From assembly GCA_013400115.1 (NCBI GenBank), contig VXBP01008924.1, forward strand, positions 434,001-498,000: DNA of 64,000 nt. The letters are read 5' to 3'. A program made the translations under genes and the position numbers. The stretch is from Rhinopomastus cyanomelas (lineage: Eukaryota; Chordata; Aves; Bucerotiformes; Rhinopomastidae). A model generated the notes under the pieces. It saw only the letters and a program-made list of their open reading frames with translations. It was not told the DNA's origin and ran no database searches. Shown here one piece after another: positions 1 to 11,052 of the stretch (position 1 is its first letter; every line of letters begins with the position of its first letter).

Positions 1-160
1 ATCCAGTTGCACAGGAACAGTCCAGGTGGGTTTGAAACTTCTCCAGAGAAGGAGACTCCACACCCCCCCTGGGCAGCCCCTGCCAGGGGAACAAGGTCCT
101 TCTCACATCCATGTAGAACCTCCTGTGTTCCAGCTCACACCGCCTGCCCCTTGTGAGGTG
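1..160 (-). mobile_element. CR1 fragment, group A, cut by window edge
   Basis: Reverse complement of the group A 3' UTR. It starts inside the GGATCTAGG-type segment and runs into the frame text GGTTCTACATGG. The 3' terminus lies left of the window. The copy is 5'-truncated near 160. Confidence 0.93.
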
Positions 161-348
161 GGTTTCTTTCAGCAGCTTAAGATAGGAGGCAAAGCAGTAC
201 TTCCCCTAACTCCTCTGCTGACATGGCCTGTGCCCTGAACCACAGCTGCACAAGTGAGGGGTGAGTCTCACAGTAACAAAACGACGACTTGCAGTCTGGG
301 TTAAATGTTGTATAAAGAGCCTTTGAAGTCCTGATGTTTTTCTAAATC

Positions 349-478
349 ACAGGATAGTGCTGGTTGGAAAGGAGCTTTTAGGGCACCGAGTCCACCCAGA
401 CCCACACCACCACAAGCACCCGAACACCTGAATCCCTAACTACCTGCCTGACCGACGAGCACAGACTAACTAACGTTG
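349..478 (-). mobile_element. CR1 3' end fragment, group H
   Basis: Begins with the inverted terminus (TCACAGGATAGTGCTGGTTG) and continues through the group H UTR with ACCCACACCACC. Only the UTR is present. It is diverged, so probably an old copy. Confidence 0.8.
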
Positions 479-710
479 TGTCTAATTAAATTGTCCCTCA
501 CAGATCACTTAAGCTTCGTGCACGCAGTTATTACTGCAGCTTGGTTCTGTACGCATCCTGGACTAACTGAGACTTGCTAGCGTCATGGTAGAAGGAACCG
601 GGTTGACGTCGCTGATGATCACTTTGTGATGTGTGAAGTTCATCTTCTACTCCAAGTTGTGTTGGTGGCCTTTGGCAAATTAGGTCAGTTTCTGCCCTCC
701 AGTTATCTGT

Positions 711-1272
711 TCAGGAAAGACATTGAGATGCTGGAAGGGGTCCAGAGCAGGGCTACCCAGCTCATGAGGGGTTTAGAGAGCAAGTCCTATGAGGAGAGGC
801 TGAAGGAGCTGGGTGGGTTTGGTTGGGAGAAGAGGAGGCTGAGGGGGGACCTCATTGCCCTCTACAACTACCTGAAAGGAGGTTGTAGAGAGGTGGGGGC
901 TGGCCTCTTCTCCTTAGGAACTAATGACAAACCCAGGTGAAATGGTTAGAAGTTGAGGCAGGGGAGGTTTGTGTTGGACATGAGGAAGAAATTGTTGACA
1001 GCAAGAGCGGTTGGGCACTGGAACAGCCCTTCCCAGGGAGGGGGTTGAGCCACCTTCCCAGAGAAGTGGTTGAGTCCCCATCCCTGGAGGTATTCAAGAG
1101 GTGTGTAGCCATGGTGCTTTGTGCCCTGCTCTCGTGGCGGGCATGGGGGGGGTCTGTTGGTGTTTGTCGCTCAATCAGGTAGTGACAGATGGGGGTATTC
1201 AGTGGTGGTGTGGGTCTGGTTGGACTCTGTGCTCTAGGAGGTCCCTTCCAACCAGGATTGTTCTGTGATTGA
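711..1272 (+). mobile_element. CR1 3' part with reverse-transcriptase C-terminus, group H
   Basis: The segment 711-940 still translates as the CR1 RT tail (LKELGGFGWEKRRLRGDLIA, then YLKGGCREVGAGL). A UTR and the tail GGTCCCTTCCAACCAGGATT follow at about 1240-1272. The frame is broken after about 940. The copy is non-functional because the RT core and ORF1 are missing. Confidence 0.95.
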
Positions 1273-2249
1273 TCCTGAAGGAGAATGCTAAATATTTTTG
1301 TTAAAAAACAGAGAAGAAAATGCCTTGGGATTTAATTGCATGTCTCACAAATCTGCTCATGGGGTTTTTTGTGGTGGTGGTGGTTTTTGTTTGGTTTTTA
1401 ATCTGCTTTTGTTATGTATTTATGCATATTTAATAATCAGAAACTAATACAAATAATAAATTCAATAGACAAGATACTCTCTTTGTTCCTTTCTACAGTT
1501 CTTAGATAACGTGTAGAGTCTGTTCCATTTTCTGTCAGCTCCTCAGTCCTTTGCTATCATCAAAAATTAATGCTGGCAGAATGATAAGGAGCTTGCTTTG
1601 TCTTTCTTGTTGCCATAATACTTTTAAGAACATTGGGATAGATGAAATCCCTTAGAACTTCTTCTGATAAAAGCTGGAGGACTTTTTCACTCGCCACGAG
1701 GTGCTTCAATACATTATTTATAGACTTTGTTCATACAATTCCACCTGGCTGCGGTTTATCTGGCTTATTAAACAGAAGCAAGTCGTGAAGGAAATAATGA
1801 ATCGAGTGTAATGACAGTTGTACTTTGCAGACACTGTCTCTTTGTAGTCAGGCTGGAGGAGGGCTTGCTGGGGATGGCCTCTCCTCACTGGTAGCTAACT
1901 CGTGTGGAAAGTTCACATCACCCTCAGGGCATGCACCTGTCTTTGCATCACTCCCAGGCACAGAGAATCTCAGCCCTACTCTGCGGGGTCACCCCCCAAC
2001 ACCACACCTAAGCATCGGTTTTGGCTCCAGAACAAAAGTTCCACTAATTTCTCTTGAACCAAGAGGTTGATGCAAATTGTTTTGCTGTTTGTGTTTTGTT
2101 TTCCTTTGTCTGTTTGCCACTGCAAGAGGAGCATTTCCACTTGAATGACATGGAAAGGTCACGTGGGCCGTCTTTTTGCCAGTGTTCAACATCCACTTCT
2201 CCACTTGCTTAAAGAAAAGGACGAATTGTCGCAGTAAGGGTAGCTATTT
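1273..2249. other. Single-copy AT-rich stretch
   Basis: No CR1 text. There is a short GTG/GTT-rich run at 1371-1400. On the minus strand 1616-1740 has an open frame containing VLQLLSEEVLRDF, but no convincing splice sites bound it. It is otherwise unremarkable intron-like or intergenic DNA. Confidence 0.6.
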
Positions 2250-2637
2250 TGTGAAGGGACTGGAGGGAAGGGCTGACGAGGAGAGCTGGGGGGGGTTCAG
2301 CCTGGAAAAGAAGAGACTCGGGGGGACCTTCTTCCTCTCTCACACTCCCTGAAGGGAGGTTGAAGTCAAGTGGGGATTGCGCTCTTATCACAGGCAACTA
2401 GGGACAGAATGAGAGGCCAGGGCCTCAAGCTGCACCAGGGGAGGGTTAGGTTGGATGTTAGGGACACCCTTCCTCACAGAAAGGGTGACCAGAGCCTGGA
2501 CTGCCTAGGGCAGTGGGGGAGTCCCCATCCCTGGAGGTGTTGAAGGCCAGCCTGGCTGTGGCCCTGAGTGCCCTGGGCTGGGCTGGCTGAGCTCAGAGGG
2601 CTTCTCCAGCCTCAGCAGTTCAATGATTCTGTAGTTA
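2250..2637 (+). mobile_element. CR1 3' end, group C
   Basis: Contains the text GGACAGAATGAGAGGCCAGG, then CCATCCCTGGAGGTGTTGAA, and ends with CTCAGAGGGCTTCTCCAGCC and a single tail octamer. A short remnant of the RT end lies at 2250-2400. Confidence 0.93.
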
Positions 2638-3049
2638 TGATTTCTAATGACGACATCAAATGGCAGGAGTTGGCCATCAGGTGGCACTAGGAGAGCATCC
2701 AGCTCCTCGGCTCAGTCTGCCCAGAATAGAACATGTCACCTGTGTGGCCATCCTACTTTCAAATCCCCTTAAGTGTCTTATGCTTGAAGCTACAAATCAA
2801 TCTTGTAAGCACTGAGGGTCTGCACAGATCCCTGAAGGAAAGTTTTCAGAGATGCAGTCAATGCCTACTTCAGCAACTTGGATTTACAGTAAATTTCAGC
2901 TTCAAGGCATCCAGTGCCGAGGTAAACAGGACAGCCTGAGCCCGGTACACCGCAACCACAACACTCATCGTTTCTGCTCCTTTTCTAGCTACTAACATAT
3001 TAGCAGTCGGGTTCTAGATTAGATGCTGTACTTCTTTTCTGGGGGTTCT
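2638..3049. other. Single-copy spacer
   Basis: No repeat seen. Short open frames exist on both strands (for example 2850-2940) and none has two good splice borders. Confidence 0.5.
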
Positions 3050-3446
3050 CGTTGGCAGGCAGCTGGACAGGAGCCAGCAGGGTGGCCAAGGAGGCCAGCA
3101 GCATCCTGGCCTGGATTAGAGACTGTGTCCAGCAGGAGGAGGGACAGGATTGTCCCCCTGTGCTCAGCACTGGGGAGGCAGCACCTTGAGTACTGGGTCC
3201 AGTTGTGGGCGGAGACATCGAGGGGCTGGAGCGAGGGCAGAGGAGGGCAGCAAAGCTGGGGAAGGGCCTGGACAATCAACCTGCTGAGGAGAGATGGAGA
3301 GAGCTGGGGCTGTTTAGTTTGAGGAAGAGGAGGCTGAGGGGAGCCCTCATCGCTCTCTACAACTGTCTGAAAGGACCCTGCAGAGATGCTGGTGCTGGGC
3401 TCTGCTCACAGGTCAGTAGTGACAGAAGCAGAGGGAATGGGAACTC
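3050..3446 (+). mobile_element. CR1 reverse-transcriptase C-terminal fragment, group B
   Basis: Starts in the RT text corresponding to AKEASSILAWIRDCVQQEEG and runs through LFSLRKRRLRGALIALYN to the LCSQVSSDRSRGNG region. It stops abruptly at 3446 without UTR or tail, so it is truncated at both ends. The adjacent group A copy may have cut it. Confidence 0.93.
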
Positions 3447-3470
3447 AGTCCTAATGGACTGGGTTTAGAG

Positions 3471-3629
3471 CAATCACAGAACATTAGGGACTGGAAGTGG
3501 CCTTGAAAAATCATGCAGTGCAATGCCCCAGCCACAGCAGGATCCCCTAGATCCAGCTGCACAGGAACAGTCCAGGTGGGTTTGAAACACCTCCAGAGAA
3601 GGAGACTCCTGAACCCCCTGGGCAGGGAG
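3471..3629 (-). mobile_element. CR1 3' end, group A
   Basis: Inverted terminus TCACAGAACATTAGGGACTG, then the GATCCCCTAGATCCAGCTGC segment. Truncated after about 155 bp. Only UTR remains. Confidence 0.93.
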
Positions 3630-4320
3630 GGTCCTCACTGCAGTGGTGCCAGGAAGTTAAAGCTGCAGCTGACTCAACTTGCCGTATTGAAATTGCTAAT
3701 TAGGGACTGGAGAGCAAGCTGAAGGGAGAGGGTTTGTAGGAAACTCTTCAGCTATTTCCAGTACATTAGAAAAGGTACCACGCCTGTGAACAGCTGAAAT
3801 AGAATTTTCCATGACAGGTTGATTGCTGGAGGGGAGGCTGGGGAAGAAGTTCTACACTTTAATGGATTTTTTGGGGGTATTTTGACAGCAAGAATTCCAG
3901 TGGAACACCTAACTAGTCAGAAATAATTATTTTTACAATAATACTAATAGGAAAAGATAGTTCTGCTTTATAAAATATTCCCAAAATGATACAAACACAG
4001 TTGACTTCCACTTAATTGGTCTGTTTTTTAATTCACAACAGAAGTGACCTAATACTATTTATTTATCACTCTTCTATTAAATCTTTTTTTTAAAATATGT
4101 TGTTTGTGTATTTTAATTTTTAGGGACAGTAACAGTTTAAACAGTTTCCTCCTAGGTGAAAGTCACTAATGACCTTTCGTACTGAGCTTTGAACTCAAGA
4201 GCTCCTGCGCTCACGTTCCATCAACAGGAGAGAGCGAGGACCTGAGGTCATCTCTTGGAGGCACAGACTGACTGCGTGAGACCAGCTACAGCCAGGATCC
4301 ACACCCCACATACAGATTTC
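3630..4320. other. Single-copy AT-rich stretch
   Basis: No CR1, no candidate exon and no tandem repeat. Several poly-T and poly-A runs lie between 4020 and 4120. Confidence 0.55.
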
Positions 4321-4483
4321 TGTCACAGAATCACTGAGGCTGGAACCAGCCCAGCCCAGGACCCGATACCACCGCATCACCCAGACCAAGGCACTGGGGC
4401 CCACAGCCAGGCTGGTCTTCCACACCTGCAGGGATGGGGACTGCACCACTGCCCCGGGCAGCCCAGTCCAGTGTCTAAAATTA
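4321..4483 (-). mobile_element. CR1 3' end, group C
   Basis: Inverted terminus TCACAGAATCACTGAGGCTG, followed by the C-type UTR (CCACAGCCAGGCTGGTCTTC) and GGGATGGGGACTGCACCACT. Only UTR is left. Confidence 0.88.
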
Positions 4484-5129
4484 CTGGGGGTTGTATCTTG
4501 AAATTCTGAACGCTTGTGGAGATGGAGAGTGCTCCAGTTCCTCTGGAGTAGCTCCCTCATGCTTTTCCTTTGGGCAGTTTTTTTGCTGTGATCACTCTAG
4601 GGAGGGAAGCAGCACCTTAATGTTGACTCTCTACCAACTCATCACCCAGAGCACACTGAGTAGGTTGCAGAAATACTGGAGATGAGGGGTGTGATGTGAG
4701 TGATGTCAATGAGGCAATAAGAAGAACCAGAGCTGATGTCACAGGTCAGAAGCAAAGCCCCCAAAAGCCAGTGCTTGCACAAACAGCAGCTATGCCATGC
4801 TGGCCCAGACAATAGTTATTGCTGTTCTTCAGATCACAGCGAACAAATCAGCCTAACACCTGCACTACCATATAACATCTCTGAGTTTACAAATCTCTGG
4901 AGTGCCTGCTAATAAAGGAGCTCTTCTTTTGTTACTGGTTTATTCTTCTTCAAGAAATTAAACCGAGGTTTATTTGGATTGTCTTCTCTTTTCAGTTGCT
5001 TCATTTATTTTCCATCTACTGTTCAAGAGTCACTTTTCATTTTGGTATTTTTCCAAGTCTTTTTTCTTTGAGAATTGATTTATTTTCAAGAGAGAAGAAT
5101 TACAAAAGGCATCCCACAACATCTTAATC
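4484..5129. other. Single-copy spacer
   Basis: Mixed composition, no repeat text and no exon with two good borders. Confidence 0.5.
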
Positions 5130-5312
5130 TCTTCTCCAACAAGGGCCCACTGCTGGCCACCAGGACCCCCAGGTCCCTTGTCCAGTGCTTCTCTCCAGCA
5201 GGTCAGGGTCCCCCCCTCCAGTCCTGGTCCTGGGGTTATTCTCGCCCAGATGCCCTGGTTATAGTTCATCCAGTGTCCCCCCGCCCGGCTCTCCAGCCTG
5301 TCTATTTTAAAA
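5130..5312 (-). mobile_element. CR1 internal reverse-transcriptase fragment
   Basis: The minus-strand translation carries DRLESRAGGHW and GPGGPGGQQWALVGE. These match the part of the CR1 RT after the catalytic motif, normally DLGVLV..QQWALVAKKA. No UTR or tail is present. Frameshifts are visible. Confidence 0.8.
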
Positions 5313-5652
5313 CAGTTTTCCATATAGACACTGACAGGTGCCTCCTCCTTTCTCTTCTACTGTTCTTTTGTCCTTCTTTTCTGTATTCCCTTTCTTTTTA
5401 CCCTTTTTTTGCTTTTGTTGTTTGGCCCTTGCTCTCCATTTATATGAGATAATGTAAACTCATTCTAACCCCACATCTGGTACGAAACACCTTCAAAATT
5501 ACTACTGTTTTGTTAAAAGAAATGACAAGTTCCCAGTGAAATATTATGGATCCTGTGAGTAACCTCTAACGAGACAGGAGGTCATCCCTCTGACTGCCAA
5601 TGTAAGAGAGCCTCGTAAGCAACATGTCTCCTTTCTAACTTGGGTTTTTTAA
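5313..5652. other. Pyrimidine-rich single-copy spacer
   Basis: A strongly C/T-biased run at about 5340-5425 (CTCCTCCTTTCTCTTCTAC and onward) is followed by ordinary AT-rich DNA. No gene seen. Confidence 0.55.
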
Positions 5653-6140
5653 AATCCTAGAATCATTCAGGTTGGAAAGACCCCCCCAAGATCATTGAGT
5701 GCAACCATCAACCCTACTCCACAAGGTCACCCCTAAACCAGATCCCCCAACACCACATCTCAGTGACTTTTCAACAGGTCCAGGGATGGGGACTCACCCA
5801 CCACCCTGGGCAGCCCAGCCCATGGCCTGACCGCTCTCTCCAGGAAGAATTTCTTCCTGATGTCCAGTCTAACCCTCCCCTGTTGGAGCTTGAAGCCCTT
5901 CCCGCTGCTTCTGTCACTAATGACCTGTGAGCAGAGCCCAGCACCAGCGTCTCTGCAGGGTCCTTTCACAGAGCTGTAGAGAGCAATGAGGGCTCCCCTC
6001 AGCCTCCTCTTCCTCCAACTAAACAGCCCCAACTCTCTCCATCCCTCCTCATCGGCCTGATTCTCCAGGCCCTTCCTAGGCTTCACAGCTCTCCTCTGCA
6101 CTTGCTCCAGCACCCTGATGCCTCCCTTGGAACAACTACT
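5653..6140 (-). mobile_element. CR1 3' part with reverse-transcriptase C-terminus, group B
   Basis: Nearly 490 bp. Inverted tail (TAGAATCATTCAGGTTGG), UTR, then the RT end read on minus as RELGLFSWRKRRLRGALIAL and QVQRRAVKPRKGLENQADEE. It is truncated at 6140. The RT frame is open from about 5760 into flanking DNA. Confidence 0.95.
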
Positions 6141-6743
6141 TTTAGGTTTTGTACCTTCTGCTCGCCTCCTTTTAGAACAATGATGTGCAACAAGAACCAC
6201 GTTGAACGTGACACCTCTCCATCTGGCTGGAACTAATAATGCCTCACGACAAACAGTTGTTCTGGGCCGTGCAGGATACTGGTGCAAAACAGCAGCGGAT
6301 GCAAACATATGGAATGCTGGCCAAACGTCTGTGCTCATTTCCTGACAGAACTGGGTCATTCTTACCAAGTTTCCAGGATAAATTAATCAGGGTAAAGCCC
6401 TCAAATTAAATTTAACAAAGAAAGGTTCCTCTGTAAGCTCTGAAATAAGTACAGACTATTTAGTTTCTGTGAATAAAATGGTCACGGCCGACACATCTTG
6501 AGTGATTCACTGATCTTTTCTTTACCAGCATGTTACTGCTCTAGAAACGGGTTTGGGTCTCAGTAGGAGGCAGCACGAGATGTTCCAATGTTTGGTTACT
6601 TCACGGTAACCAGAAACCCCTGCTCACCAGCCCTCAGCAGAGGAATGAGTCCAACGCACCCTAGTCAACCACACAAAGAATACAACTACTGGCCTACTGG
6701 AGAAGAAATCCTGACTGACGGCTCTTGTTCTCAAAGGCACATC
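6141..6743. other. Single-copy stretch with an open minus frame
   Basis: The CR1 reading frame continues by chance through 6141-6368 on the minus strand (for example STDVWPAFHMFASAAV). An AG at 6346 and a GT at 6168 could make an exon, but the sites are only fair. I see no repeat here. Confidence 0.4.
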
Positions 6744-7107
6744 TCATAGAATCATAGAAGTTTTGGCTGAAGACACCTTCAAGATCATCAAGTCCAAGCT
6801 TTCCCAGCCCTGTCAGCACCACCAAACCCCGTCCCCTGTGCAACATCTACCCTTCTCCTCAACACCTCCAGGGATGGGGACTCAGCCCCCTCCCCGGGCA
6901 GCTGTTCCAGTGCCTGACAGCCCTTTCAGGAGCGAAACTCCTCCTGACGTCCAGCCTGACCCACCCCTGGCACAGCTTAAAGCCATTTGCCCTCATCATC
7001 ACTGGCCATTAGGGAGAACAGAGCAAGCCCTGCCTCTCTACAACCTCCTTTCAAGTAGCTGTAGAGAGCAACAAGCTGTCCCCTCAGTCTCCTCTTCTCC
7101 AGGAGAG
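6744..7107 (-). mobile_element. CR1 3' end, group G
   Basis: Inverted end TCATAGAATCATAGAAGTTT, then CACCTTCAAGATCATCAAGT and CAGCACCACCAAACCCCGTC. The RT end (LEKRRLRGQLVALYSYLKGG) is read on minus near 7000-7105. Confidence 0.93.
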
Positions 7108-7446
7108 AAGATCGGCCATAGGTCAGCATCAGAGCAGCCCATTTGCCAGCACACTCAATATGCATTTTTCTCATCGGAGTGCCACTCTCTTCAAGCCTTA
7201 AAATATTAATAACACAGCTAAGACTTAAGAGAGCTGGAAGATGAGGAAATCCAAACAGCCAAATTTATAAGAAGATTGTACCTAGGAGCTGTGTTTTTAT
7301 AAAGGTAAGAAAAGTAGCGTTGAGTGCTCATTTATTATTCACGTGAGCATGAAATAGTGGTGTTTCAGCTTCCTCAAAAGAAAGTGTGTTCCTCTTACTC
7401 TGCCTATCTGCATCTCCTCTAAAATCAAGTTTGGAACCTGTGAGCG
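7108..7446. other. Single-copy spacer
   Basis: On the plus strand a good donor-like AAAGGTAAGA lies at about 7304-7313, but the frame before it is stopped. No gene called. Confidence 0.45.
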
Positions 7447-7532
7447 TCTCAGAGCATCGGGGATTGGAAGTGACCTCGAAAGATCATCTGGTCCAAGCTC
7501 CCTGCCACAGATCCAGTCGCACAGAGTATGGC
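7447..7532 (-). mobile_element. CR1 3' end fragment, group A
   Basis: About 85 bp of inverted group A terminus: CATCGGGGATTGGAAGTGAC then GATCCAGTCGCACAG. Confidence 0.85.
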
Positions 7533-7656
7533 AGCTTGTTTAAAGGCAAGATTAAGCCACACGTGAAGATGTTTGTATCACATTTAAATGCCTGTTTGAT
7601 TCCTGTCTTACTACAGCATTTGTATACATTCAGTGTGTTTGCATTAGACATTCCAG

Positions 7657-8030
7657 AAGCACAGAATAGTCCTGGTTGGAAAGGACCTCCTGGATCACCC
7701 AGTCCAACTGGACCCATAGCAACAGGAAATCTAACTGCCTGGATCCCTACATCTCCAAATACTAACACAAACCAACCCCCTCCATGCTGCCCCTACAGCA
7801 GGGTGTGAAGCACCGTGGGTACACGGTTTTAAACACCTCCAGGAACAGGGACTCAACCCCCTCCCTGGGAAGGCCCTTCCAGTGCCCAACCGTTCTTCCC
7901 ATCAAGAATTTCTTCCCAATAGCCAGTGCAAACCTCCCCTGCCTCAACTTCAGAGCATTGCCCCTGGGTTTGTCACGAGTTGCTAAGGAGAAGAGGCCAC
8001 CCCCCAGCTCTCTACAACCTCCCTGCAGAC
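7657..8030 (-). mobile_element. CR1 3' end, group H
   Basis: Inverted end CACAGAATAGTCCTGGTTGG, UTR with GTGTGAAGCACCGTGGGTAC, then the motif region CAAGAATTTCTTCCCAATAG that encodes the KKF text of the RT end. Truncated near 8030. Confidence 0.93.
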
Positions 8031-8079
8031 CTAGGATACCTTGGTTGCCTGCCTGTCAGTGTTCCCCATGAATTACCGT

Positions 8080-8165
8080 GGTAGTGGGCAGGACAGGGTT
8101 TAGTGGTGCCGACAGGGCTCGGAACAGGTTGGATTCAGTTATCTTCACGGTCTCTGCTATGAGTC
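8080..8165 (+). mobile_element. Degraded CR1 3' fragment, probably group G
   Basis: The text TTTAGTGGTGCCGACAGGGC and AACAGGTTGGATTCAGTTAT aligns by eye with the group G UTR at 36780-36830. The octamer tail is lost. Low certainty because it is short and diverged. Confidence 0.5.
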
Positions 8166-8383
8166 TACCATTCATGTGAGACACACTCACCAGGCAAATT
8201 ACTGGGAATTTACAGACTATTAAGGAATATTAATTGCTGTCCTGTTAATCCATGAAAACCCATTGTTCAGCACAGAACTATAGAGATACTGAACTTCATC
8301 GCGCTCTCTCAGAGAAGCCCAGACTGGAAGGATGAAGAAAGACCACAACTGCATATTATTAATACAGTGTGCACAGACGTAAC

Positions 8384-8564
8384 CTGGAGAGAAGGTGGCT
8401 GCTTCAGAATTTAATTGAAATGTGCTTCCTCGTGGGTTCAAAGCGTTTTCCACGTCCCTGACGGTTTTGTCTATGGATTTTTTTGAAGGTCTAATGCTTT
8501 CCAGCCACTTCTGATGGAATAGAAGTCCTCTGATGAAGAGCTCTCCTACCATGGCTACACTTCA
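8384..8564 (-). CDS. Candidate exon with a start codon
   Basis: Read on the minus strand, a pyrimidine-containing acceptor (TTTTGAAGCATTTCAG) ends at 8565. An ATG at 8552 sits in a strong context (GTAGCCATGG). The frame is open for 56 codons (MVGELFIRGLLFHQKWLESI, later RDVENALNPRGSTF) to a donor CAG/GTTACG at 8384. Upstream of the ATG the same frame has a stop, so this would be a first coding exon or a chance frame. I do not recognise the product. The open frame continues past the donor to 8220. A 56-codon open frame is not rare by chance, so the splice sites and Kozak context carry the case. Confidence 0.3.
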
Positions 8565-8689
8565 CTGAAATGCTTCAAAATTTTATTTCAGTTTTGCTGA
8601 ATAGAAAATAATCGTGAAACTTTCAGAGCTGTTTCATTGCAATTTAAATTCAATTTCATTTCGGTTCAATCATGGATTCAAGTTAATGT

Positions 8690-9014
8690 CTATAAATATG
8701 GGAAGGGTGGGAGTCAGGAGGAGGGAGCCAGGCTCTTCTCAGTGTCATCTAGAGATAGGACAAGGGGCACTGGGTGTGAGCTGGAACATGAGAGGTTCCA
8801 CGTAAATATGAGAAGGATTCTCTACAGTGAGGGTGGCAGAGCCCTGGCAAGGGCTGCCCAGGGGGGTTGTGGAGTCTCCTCTGGAGATGTTGAAGACCCG
8901 CCTGGATGTGTTCCTGTGCGACTTGGTCTAGGTGGTCCTGCTAGGGCAGGGGGATTGGACTGGATGATCTCCCAAGGTCCCTTCCAATCCCTAATGTTCC
9001 GTGAGTCTATGATA
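8690..9014 (+). mobile_element. CR1 3' end, group A
   Basis: Starts at the GTGGGAGTCAGGAGGAGGGA segment, shows GGGGTTGTGGAGTCTCCTCT and the group A tail at about 8970-9014. Typical 325-bp truncated copy. Confidence 0.95.
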
Positions 9015-9104
9015 CACAGCAACACGACACAGAGCTTCCTTGTGTCACAAGGGGAGAGACACAGAAGTGGAACAGTCTGGACACGAGACATTTTGCTAGC
9101 GTGT

Positions 9105-9225
9105 TCAAGCACCTCTAGGTGCCTGGCCATGCTCCTGTGTGACTTGACCTTGAGGATCCTGCTGTGGCAGGATGATCTTTCGAGGTCCCTTCCAACCCCT
9201 GATGTTGTGGGATTCTGTGATACAT
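9105..9225 (+). mobile_element. CR1 3' end fragment, group A
   Basis: Last 120 bp of the element (GGATCCTGCTGTGGCAGGAT, then the terminus). It lies directly before a polypyrimidine-AG at 9227-9240. Confidence 0.9.
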
Positions 9226-9235
9226 TGCTTTTTTC

Positions 9236-9963
9236 AGCAAAACCTAGTCTGACCAGCTTTGGAAGCACAGACTTGCAATTCTCTACACATGGGAATGATG
9301 GACCTGAATCAGACCCTGTAAGCTCTACCCGAATGATGGGCCTGGATGCCTGGATAACGACAGAGGGCTAATTCCTACAGAATATATTTCTGTGCAGCCA
9401 CAAGACAGAGAAAATAGACATTTAAAACATAACCACTGTAGCCATGACACTGCCATTTATACCTTTATGTTTTGATTCATGTATCTTGTGAGATGGGAGT
9501 TAAAGGACATCGACGGTGAGCAGTTCATCCTCATCACTTTTACTTGCCTGATAATTTTAGGGGTATGTGAGGCGTAATTCTTGCTTTAGCAGCTTTGGGA
9601 ACAAGTCTCCTACTGCTCAAATGCGGTTTCTGGTCATACTACTTTCTGAGGAACTCAATTTCAGTATCACTTCAAGGCATTTAAAACTGTGTTTTTTTCT
9701 CTTCCAGTCTCCAGGCAGAAAATACTTGTCCGGGAGTATTTTCCAGGGTACAGCAAACAGGGAACTTCTCAAACACAGCTGAGTTTTCAAGCAGCTACTC
9801 GTGCGAGCTTGCTGGGGTGAAAAAGCATTTCATTTTCACTCGAGTTTTCACACGACGTTAATGGCATCGACTTAAAGAGAGAGCTGGACAAGAAACCAAG
9901 TGCACAACACCACTCTCACTCAAACACAAATTAACACGGAGTTTTTAGTGGGAGGGGTGATTA
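9236..9963. other. Single-copy stretch with plus-strand exon-like text
   Basis: On plus, GCTTTTTTCAG is followed at 9239-9371 by an open frame (KPSLTSFGSTDLQF, later RMMGLDAWITTEG) that ends in TAA. A second acceptor-like site precedes an open frame from about 9562 to 9782 (RRNSCFSSFGNKSP). The minus strand is open over much of the same DNA, so strand and reality are unclear. I do not call a gene. Confidence 0.3.
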
Positions 9964-10040
9964 GGGTGCTGGGCTCTTCTCCCAAGCGCTCCCTGACAGA
10001 ACAAGAGGGAACAGGCTCAAACCACATAAAGAGGAGACTT
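9964..10040 (+). mobile_element. Short CR1-like fragment
   Basis: GGTGCTGGGCTCTTCTCCCA and CTGACAGAACAAGAGGGAAC resemble the CR1 segment after the YLKGG codons. Neither tail nor RT frame is present. Confidence 0.5.
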
Positions 10041-10194
10041 TGCAAAAACGCTGCTCACATTTTGTGACCAGTTGATAGCAGCACCAGCTGTGAGATCAAG
10101 GAGGTAACTGAGCTTTTCTCCAATGTAAAACTTGTTAAAAATATGAAGAAATCAAAAAGTAAAATTACCAGAAACAAAATCTAGAAAATCAGAT

Positions 10195-10562
10195 GCTTAT
10201 GGCGTGTGAGGACAGGCTGAGAGAGTTGGGGCTGGTCAGCCTGGGGAAAAGAAGGCTCCAGGGGCCCTTCTTTTGACCTTCCAGTACATGAAGGCAGGGG
10301 GAGGTCTTTTCAAGAGGGTTTGTACAGACAGGACAAGGAGCAAGCTGGAGATTGGAGAGATGCTCTTCACTATGAGGGTGGCTGATGGCTGGGATGGGCT
10401 GCTTGGGGAGGTGGTGGGGGCCCCATCCCTGGGGTCATTTCAGGTCAGGCTTGGTGAGGCTCTGAGCAGCCTGACCTAGGTAGAGTTGTCCCTGTGTAGG
10501 GAGGTTGGACTGGATGACCTCTGGAGGTCCCTTCCAGCCTAGAACATTCTATGATTCCATGA
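10195..10562 (+). mobile_element. CR1 3' end, group D
   Basis: RT end text GACAGGCTGAGAGAGTTGGG, then GAGGTGGTGGGGGCCCCATC and the D terminus CCTTCCAGCCTAGAACATTC with a tail octamer. Confidence 0.95.
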
Positions 10563-10644
10563 AGAGGTGAAGAAGGAGACACTGACTTTGGAAATGAAAG
10601 AGCAGAGTGAGAGAGAATAAAAACATAAGCAGGTGTTATCAACT

Positions 10645-10720
10645 CATGCTGTGACAGGGGGATTGGACCAGATGATCTTTGGAGGTCCCTTCCAACCCGT
10701 AATGTTCCGTGATTTGCCAT
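10645..10720 (+). mobile_element. CR1 terminal fragment, group A
   Basis: Only the last 75 bp (GGGGGATTGGACCAGATGAT to the tail). Confidence 0.88.
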
Positions 10721-10953
10721 GAGCACCGACTACGGGAATAACCTGCTCCGTTTACAAATGAAACAACCTTAACAATTCCAACGATAAGGAATGTGGAGCT
10801 ATCTAGGGAGCCTGGCAAATTCCCCGTGTAAGACATTTTCAACCCAGGCAGATGAGTATCTGCTATAGATTTTCAATGTACAGCGCGGAGACTAGGAGAC
10901 CCCTCCGCAGAACAGATAAAACCACTGCGGTCCCTCTCTGTGCTCCCCTGCAG

Positions 10954-11052
10954 TCGTACGGTGCTCGACGCGAAGGAGCCTGGTAGTCATCGCTTCCCTA
11001 TAAGCTATCGATCGGCAGCGGCAGAGGCTTCTTGGAAATGCGTTATGAAAAG
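10954..11052 (+). CDS. Candidate plus-strand exon in a CpG-rich patch
   Basis: A strong acceptor (CTCTGTGCTCCCCTGCAG, ending 10953) and a good donor (GAAAAG/GTACTG at 11052) bound 99 bp. Only one plus frame is open through it, and it starts after one base: RTVLDAKEPGSHRFPISYRS and onward. The 10895-11170 interval is clearly richer in CpG than its surroundings. The product is not recognised. It is on the opposite strand from most other candidate exons, so it may be a separate transcript or a pseudo-exon. Confidence 0.3.

Noticed and set aside
7190..7310. Plus-strand exon ending at AAAG/GTAAGA
   Set aside because: The protein-like frame (ELEDEEIQTAKFIRRLYL) is closed by stops on both sides of the only usable borders.
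8637..9371. Open plus frame of 244 codons
   Set aside because: Most of it is the CR1 3' UTR read in a non-RT frame. Only the last 45 codons are single-copy, and they are open on the minus strand too.
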